Assembly: GCF_000379185.1 (NCBI RefSeq)
Contig: NZ_KB900703.1
Span: 94,499-158,498, forward strand
From: Capnocytophaga cynodegmi DSM 19736
Lineage (GTDB): Bacteria; Bacteroidota; Bacteroidia; Flavobacteriales; Flavobacteriaceae
Direction: 5' to 3'
Length of the DNA: 64,000 nucleotides
The notes under the pieces are model-generated. The model did no database searches, was not told the DNA's origin, and was given only the letters and a program-made list of their open reading frames with translations. Of the stretch, positions 44,662 to 52,855 are shown one piece after another. A program made the position numbers and the translations under genes. The number at the start of each line of letters is the position of its first letter. The stretch's first letter is position 1.

Positions 44662-45519
44662 TTACTGAGGAAAAACCACCCGAAAACCAACGAAGATTTG
44701 CCCCAATGCATTGCGATTATCTCTTCTGGCTATGCGTATATTCATTTTTTGCTGATTGTAATGCCCTCCACGTGTAACTTTATCCTCTGGATACGAGTGG
44801 TTGCTTGGTGTCTTGCTCATTATTGCCATAAAAAACGCACTAAAAACTGAAGGTTTTTCTTTTTTCTCTTCTGTATTCCCGAGTTTATAGTCATACGACG
44901 TGAAATCATCTTCGCACCACTCTGAAACATTGCCATTCATATCATAAATACCGAGTTCATTAGGTTTTTTCTTACCAACTGGCTGAAGATAATCCGTATT
45001 CTGCCGATGCCAAGCTACTTCATCAAGCGTATTACTCCCCGCATAAGTGTACTTTTGAGTTTTACTTCCTCCACGAGCTGCATATTCCCATTGTTCTTCC
45101 GTAGGTAATTTGCCTCCAACCCATTGAGCGTACGCATTTGCTCCGTACCACGATACCAATACCACAGGATGCTGTTCATATCCCTTTTTGGCGATGTACT
45201 TGCCGTTTACTTTTTCAATCTGGCTCCAACCTTCTTTTAGTTCTATGTAAGGAATGTCGCCATTCATCTGATTGCCTTTTGCATTTAGGAATTCGGCATA
45301 TTGTGCATTGGTGATTTCGTATTTGCTTATCTTAAAAGTTTGTAAAAATACCTTATGTTGCGGATGCTCAATGGTTTCTCCTTCCGATTTTGGGCTTCCC
45401 ATCAGAAAAAAACCTCCTTCTACCAAGATTTTATCCTTTTCTGGGTAAGTTCCTTTTGTTTGTGCTTTTGTCATTGTCGCAAATGAAACAAGAAAAATAA
45501 AAAATATTTTGTGATGCAT
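44662..45519 (-). CDS. Exported SUMF1/FGE-fold protein lacking the catalytic cysteines
   Basis: A 285-residue protein with a signal peptide (residues 1-19, ending TKAQ) and a formylglycine-generating-enzyme-like fold. GGFFLMGSPKSEGE, ISKYEITNAQYAEFLN, KLPTEEQWEYAARGG and MNGNVSEWCEDD follow in the family order. The C-terminal GGHYNQQKMNIRIARRDNR segment lacks the two active-site Cys of true FGE, so it probably does not make formylglycine. Related C-type-lectin-like folds in Bacteroidota include the gliding proteins GldJ and GldK, but those are longer. No sulfatase gene is near. Likely an envelope binding or assembly protein. Confidence 0.85.
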   Translation of the reverse strand: MHHKIFFIFLVSFATMTKAQTKGTYPEKDKILVEGGFFLMGSPKSEGETIEHPQHKVFLQTFKISKYEITNAQYAEFLNAKGNQMNGDIPYIELKEGWSQIEKVNGKYIAKKGYEQHPVVLVSWYGANAYAQWVGGKLPTEEQWEYAARGGSKTQKYTYAGSNTLDEVAWHRQNTDYLQPVGKKKPNELGIYDMNGNVSEWCEDDFTSYDYKLGNTEEKKEKPSVFSAFFMAIMSKTPSNHSYPEDKVTRGGHYNQQKMNIRIARRDNRNALGQIFVGFRVVFPQ

Positions 45520-45599
45520 AAATTATTATCGGTTTTTTACAGAAAATAATTACTTCTTTATAAAAAAGTAGAAAGGACAAGTTAGTTCTTGCCCTTTAA

Positions 45600-46115
45600 T
45601 TATTTTTCCAAAATTAGTTCTATTTTTGAAAATAGTTCCCTGACACATTCTTCTATGGTTTTATGCGAAGTATCAATCTGTATTCTATTTTCAGTCCAAT
45701 TTTCGTAATGATATTCTGATATAGCTTCCCAATTGGGTAATTTCAAATTTTCTATTTCAGATATTTGATTAAAAACTCGCCTATGGTGTTCCTCTTTATC
45801 TGAACACACAATTTCAATGTTAATTAGAAAAGAATTTGTGTTATGAGCTATATTTTTCCATTCATCACGAGTTAAGGTGATTGGGTTGCAACAATCAGCA
45901 ACTACATTCATTCCTAATAGTAAATTGTCTTTGGCGATTCGATATGCCATTCGATATCCTTCTCCTTCTACATTAACATTACACAAGTCACGAAGCCCTT
46001 GCTCAATGGTATCTATACGAAGATACACTGCAATAAATTTTGATACTATCCATTTGGAGAGTGTTGATTTTCCAGAAGCAGGAAGTCCTGAAAAGACAAA
46101 TAAAATAGGATGCAT
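45600..46115 (-). CDS. P-loop kinase of the AAA_33 type
   Basis: A 171-residue cytosolic NTPase. Walker A GLPASGKST is at residues 10-18, followed by LRIDTIEQGL, a substrate-binding segment, and a VVADCCNP region typical of zeta-toxin-like or gluconate-kinase-like P-loop enzymes. The C-terminal TSHKTIEECVRELF is the common ending. It could phosphorylate a small molecule, an antibiotic or a nucleic-acid precursor. No antitoxin gene adjoins it, so a toxin role is not supported. It lies 11 bases after the PurF-like gene. Confidence 0.82.
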   Translation of the reverse strand: MHPILFVFSGLPASGKSTLSKWIVSKFIAVYLRIDTIEQGLRDLCNVNVEGEGYRMAYRIAKDNLLLGMNVVADCCNPITLTRDEWKNIAHNTNSFLINIEIVCSDKEEHHRRVFNQISEIENLKLPNWEAISEYHYENWTENRIQIDTSHKTIEECVRELFSKIELILEK

Positions 46116-46126
46116 AACTCACCAAA

Positions 46127-48022
46127 TTAGTACGCTCTATCTTTTTTCCCTTCATAAAAGTTGATAAAGGCTCTGTTTACTACGCGGTTTCCGCCATCAG
46201 TGGGGTAATCGCCTGTGAAATACCAATCGCCCAAGTTCTGCGGACAAGCCTTATGCAAATTTGCAACCGATTGGAAAATAATCTTCACGTTGATTGAATA
46301 ATCTTTCGGTAGTAACAATTCCGTGATTTTGTCGGTGATTTCCTCATCGGTAAAAGGCTCATAAATTTCCTTGACATAGTTTATCACTTTGTCATCGCTC
46401 AAATGCACCTGTGCGATACATTTTTTATACACTTCTTCGATGATGTTATATGTGCCTCTTTCTTTGTGCAGTTGCAAGGTAGCTTCAAAAGCAATCAAGT
46501 CCTCCAATCTTGCCATATCGATTCCGTAACAATCAGGATAGCGGATTTGCGGAGCGGAAGAAACCACTACAATCTTTTTCGGTTTTAGGCGTCCCAAAAT
46601 GTTGAGAATGCTTTTCTTCAAGGTCGTACCTCGAACAATACTATCATCGATGATTACCAGATTGTCGCCCTTTTGCACCGAACCATAGGTGATGTCGTAC
46701 ACGTGAGCCACGAGGTCGTCCCGAGAGCTGTCCTCCGTGATAAAGGTGCGGAGTTTGGCGTCCTTAATGGCTACTTTCTCCTTTCGGATTTTTTGGGATA
46801 AAATCTCGGCAAGTTTTTCCGAAGAAATGTCTTTTTCGGCTAAAATCTGTTGGTGTTTGAGTTTGTTAAGATAGTTGTCGGCTTCTTCCACCAACCCCAA
46901 ATATGAAGTTTCTGCCGTGTTCGGAATGTACGCAAACACGCTGTTTTTTAAATCATTATTGATAGATTGTAACACCTCGGGAAGTAATAATGCTCCCAGT
47001 TTTTTGCGTTCCAAATAGATTTCTTTATCGCTTCCCCGAGAGAAGTAAATTCGCTCAAACGAACACGCCTTTCGTGGCAACTGCGGAATGATTTGCGTAA
47101 CGGACGTACTACCATCTTTCTTGATGATGATACCTGAACCTGGCTCCAATTCGTGGATTTGTTCAAACTCCAAATTGAAAGCCGTTTGAATAACAGGGCG
47201 TTCCGAAGCGATGACCACTACTTCCTCATCTTTGTAATAGTACGCCGGACGGATACCTGCTGGGTCACGCACCACGAAAGCATCTCCGTGACCTAAAATT
47301 CCTGCCATTGCGTATCCGCCGTCCCATCTTCGAGCTGATTTTCGTAATATTTTTGCCACGTCCAGCTCATCGGCAATGCGTTTGGAGGCTTCTACCTTTG
47401 AAAGACCTTCTTCTTTAAATTTCTGATAGAGTTCTTCCACTTCTGTGTCCAGAAAATGCCCAATACGTTCCATAACCGTAACCGTGTCGGTATTTTCTTT
47501 TGGATGCTGACCCAATGCCACCAGTCGCTCGAAGAGTTCTTTAGCATTGGTCATATTGAAATTTCCTGCTACAATTAGGTTGCGTGATTGCCAGTTGTTT
47601 TGTCGCAAGAAAGGATGTACATTTTCGATGCTATTCTGCCCGAAAGTTCCGTAGCGCACGTGTCCTAAGTACACCTCACCAACGTATGGAAGGAGTTTTT
47701 TTTGTGCTTGTATGTCTTCTTTTAAATCGGGATTTTCTTTTAAGAGTTCGCTAATTCGCTGATTTACCTGCGTGAAGATATCTTGTATAGGTTGCGGTTG
47801 ATTGCTTCGTACACGACTGATATAGCGTTCACCAGGTTGCATATCGAGTTTTATAGTTGCCAGTCCAGCACCGTCTTGCCCTCGATTGTGTTGTTTTTCG
47901 AGCATCAAATACATTTTATTGATGCCATAGAAGGTTGTTCCGTATTTTTCTTTGTAAAAACTTAAAGGTTTTAGCAGTCGCACCATCGCGATGCCACATT
48001 CGTGTTTGATGTTGTCGCTCAT
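46127..48022 (-). CDS. PurF-like amidophosphoribosyltransferase, long form
   Basis: A 631-residue enzyme with an N-terminal class II glutamine amidotransferase domain and a C-terminal phosphoribosyltransferase domain. Cys9 in KHECGIAMV is the likely nucleophile after removal of a short leader. QHNRGQDGAGLA and GHVRYGTFG are glutaminase signatures, and VIIDDSIVRGTT is the PRPP loop. At 631 residues it is over 100 longer than ordinary PurF, with inserts in the glutaminase and linker regions, a variant seen in Bacteroidota alongside canonical PurF. The ATG at 48022 was chosen, since a TTG at 48094 falls inside the -7 element. The exact product is uncertain. Confidence 0.85.
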   Translation of the reverse strand: MSDNIKHECGIAMVRLLKPLSFYKEKYGTTFYGINKMYLMLEKQHNRGQDGAGLATIKLDMQPGERYISRVRSNQPQPIQDIFTQVNQRISELLKENPDLKEDIQAQKKLLPYVGEVYLGHVRYGTFGQNSIENVHPFLRQNNWQSRNLIVAGNFNMTNAKELFERLVALGQHPKENTDTVTVMERIGHFLDTEVEELYQKFKEEGLSKVEASKRIADELDVAKILRKSARRWDGGYAMAGILGHGDAFVVRDPAGIRPAYYYKDEEVVVIASERPVIQTAFNLEFEQIHELEPGSGIIIKKDGSTSVTQIIPQLPRKACSFERIYFSRGSDKEIYLERKKLGALLLPEVLQSINNDLKNSVFAYIPNTAETSYLGLVEEADNYLNKLKHQQILAEKDISSEKLAEILSQKIRKEKVAIKDAKLRTFITEDSSRDDLVAHVYDITYGSVQKGDNLVIIDDSIVRGTTLKKSILNILGRLKPKKIVVVSSAPQIRYPDCYGIDMARLEDLIAFEATLQLHKERGTYNIIEEVYKKCIAQVHLSDDKVINYVKEIYEPFTDEEITDKITELLLPKDYSINVKIIFQSVANLHKACPQNLGDWYFTGDYPTDGGNRVVNRAFINFYEGKKDRAY

Positions 48023-48091
48023 TGTTTTTTTAGTTGTTATTAAATAGCAGATTGTCAGTGTTTTTTGTGAGAAATCTACCAAATAGTGTTG

Positions 48092-48099
48092 CAAAAATA
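48092..48099 (-). promoter_or_regulatory. -7 promoter element of the PurF-like gene
   Basis: On the minus strand this reads TATTTTTG (TANNTTTG), 70 bases upstream of the ATG at 48022. Confidence 0.5.
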
Positions 48100-48161
48100 T
48101 AAAATATTATGCAGTCAGTAACTATGATTTAGGAATTTTTTGTGGTGAGTAATAGGTACAA

Positions 48162-48196
48162 AAAAAAATCTGAAAGAACAACTTTCAGATTTTTTT
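48162..48196 (-). terminator. Terminator after the LRR lipoprotein pseudogene
   Basis: A 13-bp stem (AAAAATCTGAAAG at 48164-48176 with CTTTCAGATTTTT at 48182-48194) and a 5-base loop, with a T-run on the minus strand. Confidence 0.8.
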
Positions 48197-48211
48197 GATA
48201 TTTTGTTGCAA

Positions 48212-49013
48212 TTAAGGTTGTGCCATAATTCTATCAGCATATTTTGACCATTTTGGATGTGTTTTGTATATGTCTACACTACTTGCTGGAACATTAATTC
48301 TCTTTGTAAAATCTTGAAATAAATGATCACTTCCCATAGTAGGAGGATTGATGGGTTCCAAATTAATGACATTCAAGCTTCTACATCCGAAGAAAACACT
48401 GCTTCCCAAATATGTGACATTTTTAGGGATACTAATCGTTGGTAGGTTAGGACATACAAAAAAAGCTGAGTCTCCGATAGAAATCAACGAATTTGGCAAA
48501 CTAACGCTCTCTAATTTTCTGCAATTGTTAAAAGCACTTTCCGCAATGTTGGTAACGCCTACCTATCACCAAATTACGTAATGAGGAATAGCCAAAGGCC
48601 TCCTTTCCTATGTTTTTTATACTTCCTGGTATAGTGACAGAAGCCAAATTACTGTTCGAAAAAGCTTTTTCTGCTAAATTTATTACACTATTAGGTATAA
48701 AAACTTCTCTTATTCCTGAAAATACAAAAGCTCTGTTACTAATGGTTGTTACCTTATCAGAAATGATTACTGAATTTATATTTGAATGATGGGCAAAGGC
48801 TTCTACTCCAATAGTTGTAACTTTACGAAGTTTTATATCTTTCTGCATATCTACCGAAGTAGTTTCAGCGTTGAGCCATTTTTCCAACACTTTTCCGTCA
48901 GCGCTTAATTGGTAATCCGAAGAAGGATATAATTCTTTTTCTGAATCCTTTTTGCAACTGTTAGCAACCATCACAATTGATAGTATTGCCACTAAACTAA
49001 ATAATTTTTTCAT
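48212..49013 (-). pseudogene. BspA-type leucine-rich-repeat lipoprotein, frameshifted
   Basis: The 5-prime part (49013-48528) codes a lipoprotein: signal ending VANSC, then KKDSEKEL, then LRR_5 (BspA-type) repeats such as VTTISNRAFVFSGIREVFIPNSV. Near 48560-48575 the frame breaks after NLVIG. The repeats resume in another frame as GVTNIAESAFNNCRKLESVSLPNSL and run to 48212, ending in a non-repeat tail. Joining the two frames gives one ~266-residue protein. The shift equals one extra or two missing bases and is not in a long homopolymer. LRR_5 proteins bind host matrix or other bacteria. It could be a true pseudogene, a sequencing error or an off-state allele. Confidence 0.82.
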
Positions 49014-49046
49014 ATATAATAAATTTATGAGTTACAAGTGTACTTA

Positions 49047-49973
49047 TTAAGTGATTTTCATTTCGAATTGTGTTAATTCCTTGAATTGTAACAATCTTTT
49101 AGAAATTTCATCTTTGGTTACAGAAAGCATTCGTTCTGTTCCGAATTTTTCTACACAGAAAGAAGCCAACGTAGAGCCGTAAATGATGGCATTTTTCATA
49201 TTCTCAAAAGACATATCGCTCGTTTTTGCTAAATACCCCACAAATCCACCAGCAAAGGTATCTCCTGCTCCTGTTGGGTCGAATACTTCTTCCAAAGGTA
49301 AAGCTGGAGCAAAGAAAACTTCATTTTGATAGAATAGCAAAGCTCCGTGTTCTCCTTTTTTGATAACCACATATTTCACCCCCATTTGCATAATTTTTTG
49401 AGCTGCTTTTACCAAGGAATATTCGCCCGTAAGCTGACGTGCTTCTTCATCATTAATCGTGATAACATCTACTTTAGCAATGATTTGCATCAGTAAATCC
49501 CAAGTGTGTTGCATCCAATAATTCATCGTGTCGAGTACTACTAATTTTGGTTTTTGTTGCATTTGCTCCAACACTTCGAGTTGAACTTTTGGGTGTAAAT
49601 TCCCTAACATCAGCACTTCTGCATCTTTGAATTTTTCTGATATTACAGGCTTGAAACTGGACAATACGTTGAGTTGTGTATCCAAAGTATCGCGCGTGTT
49701 CATATCGTTGTGGTATTTTCCACTCCAAAAGAATGATTTTCCTCCTTTTATGGTTTCTATTGCTGAAATATCAACATTTTTTTCTTCTAAAAGATTTAAA
49801 AAAGACTTCGGATAATCTTCCCCTACAATTGATACGATGGCAGAATTTACGCTGAATTGTGATGCAGCTATGGCAATGTAATTGGCTGCTCCTCCCATTG
49901 TTTTTTCTATCTTTCCAAAAGGTGTTTCAATGGTGTCAAAAGCCACTGTACCAACAATTAAGAGCTTACTCAT
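49047..49973 (-). CDS. PfkB-family sugar kinase
   Basis: A 308-residue ribokinase-fold kinase. KTMGGAANYIAIAASQF is the N-terminal substrate-binding segment, and DPTGAGDTFAGGFVGYL is the C-terminal PfkB signature with the catalytic Asp. Substrate candidates are ribose, adenosine or another sugar/nucleoside; the sequence does not decide. It has its own TANNTTTG element (minus, 50005-49998). Together with the nearby PurF-like gene it suggests nucleoside metabolism, an inference only. Confidence 0.9.
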   Translation of the reverse strand: MSKLLIVGTVAFDTIETPFGKIEKTMGGAANYIAIAASQFSVNSAIVSIVGEDYPKSFLNLLEEKNVDISAIETIKGGKSFFWSGKYHNDMNTRDTLDTQLNVLSSFKPVISEKFKDAEVLMLGNLHPKVQLEVLEQMQQKPKLVVLDTMNYWMQHTWDLLMQIIAKVDVITINDEEARQLTGEYSLVKAAQKIMQMGVKYVVIKKGEHGALLFYQNEVFFAPALPLEEVFDPTGAGDTFAGGFVGYLAKTSDMSFENMKNAIIYGSTLASFCVEKFGTERMLSVTKDEISKRLLQFKELTQFEMKIT

Positions 49974-49997
49974 TTTATATGATTCATTTTAAAAAGG

Positions 49998-50005
49998 CAA
50001 AGATA
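49998..50005 (-). promoter_or_regulatory. -7 promoter element of the PfkB gene
   Basis: On the minus strand this reads TATCTTTG (TANNTTTG), 25 bases upstream of the ATG at 49973. Confidence 0.5.
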
Positions 50006-50044
50006 ATTATTAATTGAGAAATTGACATTGATATGAAAAAACTT

Positions 50045-51037
50045 TTATTGATTCCAAGCTAAAAATTTAGGCTGAACTTGTAATAACTTTGGCTTTTGAG
50101 TATTGAGTTTTTCTCCATCAAGTATGCGAATATATTTCTCCATATAGTTTTTTGCCATTTGCTGAGAATTGAAATGTTCCTTTGCATACTGATGACACAC
50201 TTTTGAATCATATTTTTGCCAATGTTGCATAGCTTCTTTTAGCTCTTTTCTGCTGTTGCTTAAAAATCCTACACCTGGAATAATGAGTTCTGGTAAAGAG
50301 CCGTAAGGAGTTCCAAATACTGGATTTCCAAAATATAAACTCTCAATGATAGCTAATCCAAAAGGTTCGTGCCATAATACAGGGAATATGAGTCCTTTGG
50401 AGTGAGGTAAGAATTCTTTTTTTGTGTCGTTGTCTATCAATCCAAAAAAACGGGCTTTCGGCGTGAATGTAAGTCGTATTCCCATATTAAAATTGAAGCG
50501 AACACCACCAAAAACATACAATTTTTCTTTCGGGATTTTTTTGACCAATTCAATGGCTCCTCGCAAATTTTTCACACGCCAAGCTCCATTACCCAAAAAG
50601 TGAAAAAATTTCTTATTAGCACTTAAATCTACACTTCCGTAATCGTTCCAGTCTAATCCATTATGTGCGTACGAATTTGAATTGTACCTATTTGCGTGAT
50701 TTTTAGAAACAAATATGGTATTTTCGTCTAATTCTTCGAAATGATTGATATTACCGTGCATCGTAAAGACTTTTGGAATAGTTACCTTTTCAATTCCTTG
50801 TATGTGAGCGTGCGAGTGAACGATATCTACATCTTTGGGAAGGATTGTTGAAATGTCGGTAATATCCTCAAAATGGAATAACATTAGCAAAATCACATTT
50901 CGAACCTCTCCCAGCTACAAAAGTAACTTTATGTCCCATCTTCACTAGTTCTTTTCCTAAATACCAAATTACTCTTTCCGTTCCACCGTACTTTTAGGTG
51001 CTGGTAAAATTCTATCGTGTACGATTACTATGTTCAT
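50045..51037 (-). pseudogene. GT4-type glycosyltransferase with two compensating frameshifts
   Basis: The gene starts at ATG 51037 (MNIVIVHDRILPAPK). It leaves its frame at an A4 run near 50992-50995, continues in the next frame as YGGTERVIWYLGKELVKMGHKV to about 50870, then returns at a T4 run to the first frame and reads to 50045. The last segment has the GT4 retaining-transferase signature HEPFGLAIIESLYFGNPVFG with the Glu pair. The first segment and YGGTERV match GT4 N-termini. One missing A (A4 for A5) and one extra T (T4 for T3) would restore a ~330-residue enzyme. Both sites are homopolymers, so sequencing error or slippage are alternatives to decay. Confidence 0.82.
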
Positions 51038-51076
51038 AAGTTAAAAATTAGTAGGTATATTTATTGAGAAGAACTT

Positions 51077-51811
51077 TTATGCATTATTCTTATTTTCATT
51101 CCAATAGAAACTATCTGGGTAAATGCGTTCCCCGAAAATAGCAGTGCCTACACGCACAATTGTTGCTCCTTCTTCGATGGCAATTTCTAAGTCATCGCTC
51201 ATTCCCATTGAAAGTTCGTTTACTTCAACATTTGGAAGTTGCAAAGATGCAATTTCCTGTTGAATTTGTTTTAGCAGACGAAAGCATTTTCGAACCTTAT
51301 CAACATCGGAACTGAATAATCCTATTGTCATTAATCCTTTGATTTTAAGTGTATTGATCTGAGATACTTTTTTTACCAAGTCTATTGCATTATCAGGATG
51401 TACACCGAATTTACTTTCTTCTCCAGAAGTATTTACTTGAATAAAAACTTCAATTGTTTTGTTTTCGGAGGATAGACGTTGATGCAACTTTTCAGCCAGT
51501 TCGTATCTGTCGAGAGATTCTACACAACTCACATCACATTTTAGAATATCTTTTATTTTATTGGTTTGCAAATGTCCAATAAAGTGATTTGTATGAGGAG
51601 TGTCTTTCAAATCGTTATATTTTTCTTTAAGTTCCTGCACTCTGTTTTCAGCAATAAGTGTGTAACCTGCATTTAAAGCAATTTTTATTCTTTCGGCGGA
51701 AACTGTTTTTGTTGCAAGTAGTAATTTTACTTCATTGGGCTTTCGATTACTTTTTGCACAAGCTAAGTTTATTCGGTTTTGTATGATTTCAAGATTTTTT
51801 AAAATATCCAT
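51077..51811 (-). CDS. YggS-family PLP homeostasis protein
   Basis: A 244-residue cytosolic PLP-binding TIM-barrel protein (PLPBP/YggS), which helps keep pyridoxal phosphate and amino-acid pools in balance. [13 protein letters not shown] carries the PLP-binding Lys. [26 protein letters not shown] and [28 protein letters not shown] are family signatures. The ATG at 51811 was chosen because an in-frame TTG at 51841 overlaps the -7 element. Confidence 0.94.
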   Translation of the reverse strand: MDILKNLEIIQNRINLACAKSNRKPNEVKLLLATKTVSAERIKIALNAGYTLIAENRVQELKEKYNDLKDTPHTNHFIGHLQTNKIKDILKCDVSCVESLDRYELAEKLHQRLSSENKTIEVFIQVNTSGEESKFGVHPDNAIDLVKKVSQINTLKIKGLMTIGLFSSDVDKVRKCFRLLKQIQQEIASLQLPNVEVNELSMGMSDDLEIAIEEGATIVRVGTAIFGERIYPDSFYWNENKNNA

Positions 51812-51838
51812 AAAATTTCGCTGTTTTTGTTTTCTTGC

Positions 51839-51846
51839 CAAAAATA
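51839..51846 (-). promoter_or_regulatory. -7 promoter element of the YggS gene
   Basis: On the minus strand this reads TATTTTTG (TANNTTTG), 28 bases upstream of the ATG at 51811. Confidence 0.5.
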
Positions 51847-51974
51847 TTAATTTTATTTATCTAACCAAAAAAATCATTTTTTAAAACTAGTACTAAAAAA
51901 AGTTTGTTATGGTATGAAACTATTGATGTGATAAGAAAAGATAATTATTTTATAATAAAAAATTATAATAATCA

Positions 51975-52006
51975 TTGTTTTATGTGGGATTAATTTACTA
52001 ACTTTG
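51975..52006 (+). promoter_or_regulatory. Promoter of trxA
   Basis: TTG (51975-51977) and TAACTTTG (51999-52006) are 21 bases apart. The ATG is at 52037. Confidence 0.6.
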
Positions 52007-52036
52007 CAGTCTAATAAATAGTAAAAATTTTAGAAA

Positions 52037-52357
52037 ATGGCTTTAGAAATAACAGATGCTACATTTGAAGAAGTAGTTTTGAAAAGTGACAAACCAGTTT
52101 TGGTTGATTTTTGGGCAGTTTGGTGTGGTCCTTGCCGTATGTTAGGTCCTGTAGTTGAGGAAATTGCCAAAGAATACGAAGGAAAAGTGGTTGTTGGAAA
52201 AGTAGATGTAGATAACAATCAGGAGTTTGCGAGTAAGTACGGGGTAAGAAATATTCCTACAGTTTTAGTTTTCCAAAACGGAGAAGTTGTTGGTAGACAA
52301 GTAGGTGTAGCTCCTAAAAAGACTTACACAGACGCTATTGATGGTTTGTTGTCATAA
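52037..52357 (+). CDS. trxA: Thioredoxin
   Basis: A 106-residue classical thioredoxin, a cytosolic protein disulfide reductase recharged by thioredoxin reductase. [10 protein letters not shown] places the redox Cys pair at residues 30 and 33. The cis-Pro loop NIPTVLVF and the C-terminal helix are present. The size and motif are canonical. It is monocistronic with a strong promoter and a terminator, separated from the convergent alkyltransferase-like gene. Confidence 0.96.
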   Translation: MALEITDATFEEVVLKSDKPVLVDFWAVWCGPCRMLGPVVEEIAKEYEGKVVVGKVDVDNNQEFASKYGVRNIPTVLVFQNGEVVGRQVGVAPKKTYTDAIDGLLS

Positions 52358-52378
52358 TTTATTCCTTGACATAAGAAG

Positions 52379-52416
52379 AAATATCGCGTATTGCCTTGAA
52401 GCAGTACGCGATATTT
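52379..52416. terminator. Bidirectional terminator
   Basis: AAATATCGCGTA (52379-52390) pairs with TACGCGATATTT (52405-52416), with a 14-base loop, between trxA and the convergent gene. Confidence 0.8.
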
Positions 52417-52417
52417 T

Positions 52418-52750
52418 TTATTTTGATGATACTGAGTAGTCTTCCTCAGGAATCCATAAAAGTTTTTCAAAATTAACAACCTGATTGTCTTCTACTTCGA
52501 TACCTTCACTTTCCAATAGTTGCTCCATTAGGTTCGTGCCTTCAAAATGAAATTTGCCTGTAAGCATTCCTTTGCGATTTACAACTCTGTGTGCAGGAAT
52601 ATCCTCCTTTCCGTGTGATGCATTCAGAGCCCAACCCACCATTCTTGCCGATTTTTTAGCTCCTAAATAGTTGGCAATTAGCCCGTACGTAGTTACTTTT
52701 CCGTATGGGATTTTTTTTACAACTTCATATACCTGCTCAAAAAAGTCCAT
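52418..52750 (-). CDS. Alkyltransferase-like protein (ATL), MGMT family
   Basis: A 110-residue protein of the O6-alkylguanine-DNA alkyltransferase family, DNA-binding domain only. FFEQVYEVVKKIPYGKVTTYG and SARMVGWALNAS are standard. The active-site PCHR is replaced by PAHR at residues 52-55, so it cannot accept an alkyl group. ATL proteins with such changes bind alkylated guanine and flag it for nucleotide excision repair. The ATG at 52750 starts the family sequence; 16 more codons read upstream are hydrophobic and do not fit. Assignment as ATL rests on the missing Cys. Confidence 0.88.
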   Translation of the reverse strand: MDFFEQVYEVVKKIPYGKVTTYGLIANYLGAKKSARMVGWALNASHGKEDIPAHRVVNRKGMLTGKFHFEGTNLMEQLLESEGIEVEDNQVVNFEKLLWIPEEDYSVSSK

Positions 52751-52855
52751 TTGCTGTATGTTTTTCAAAAACAGAAAAGTGATAGGAGTAAACAACAAAT
52801 TCTCTGTAGAAAAATGTTCCTATCACTTTACATTATTAAAAGTAGTATTCAATGA

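Noticed and set aside
44523-44711. A 62-codon minus-strand frame over the end of the SUMF1-type gene
   Set aside because: It reads through a repeat hairpin and the end of a real gene in another frame.
45600-46115. Reading the P-loop kinase as a zeta-type toxin
   Set aside because: No antitoxin gene is adjacent, and the gene follows the PurF-like gene closely; a small-molecule kinase is at least as likely.
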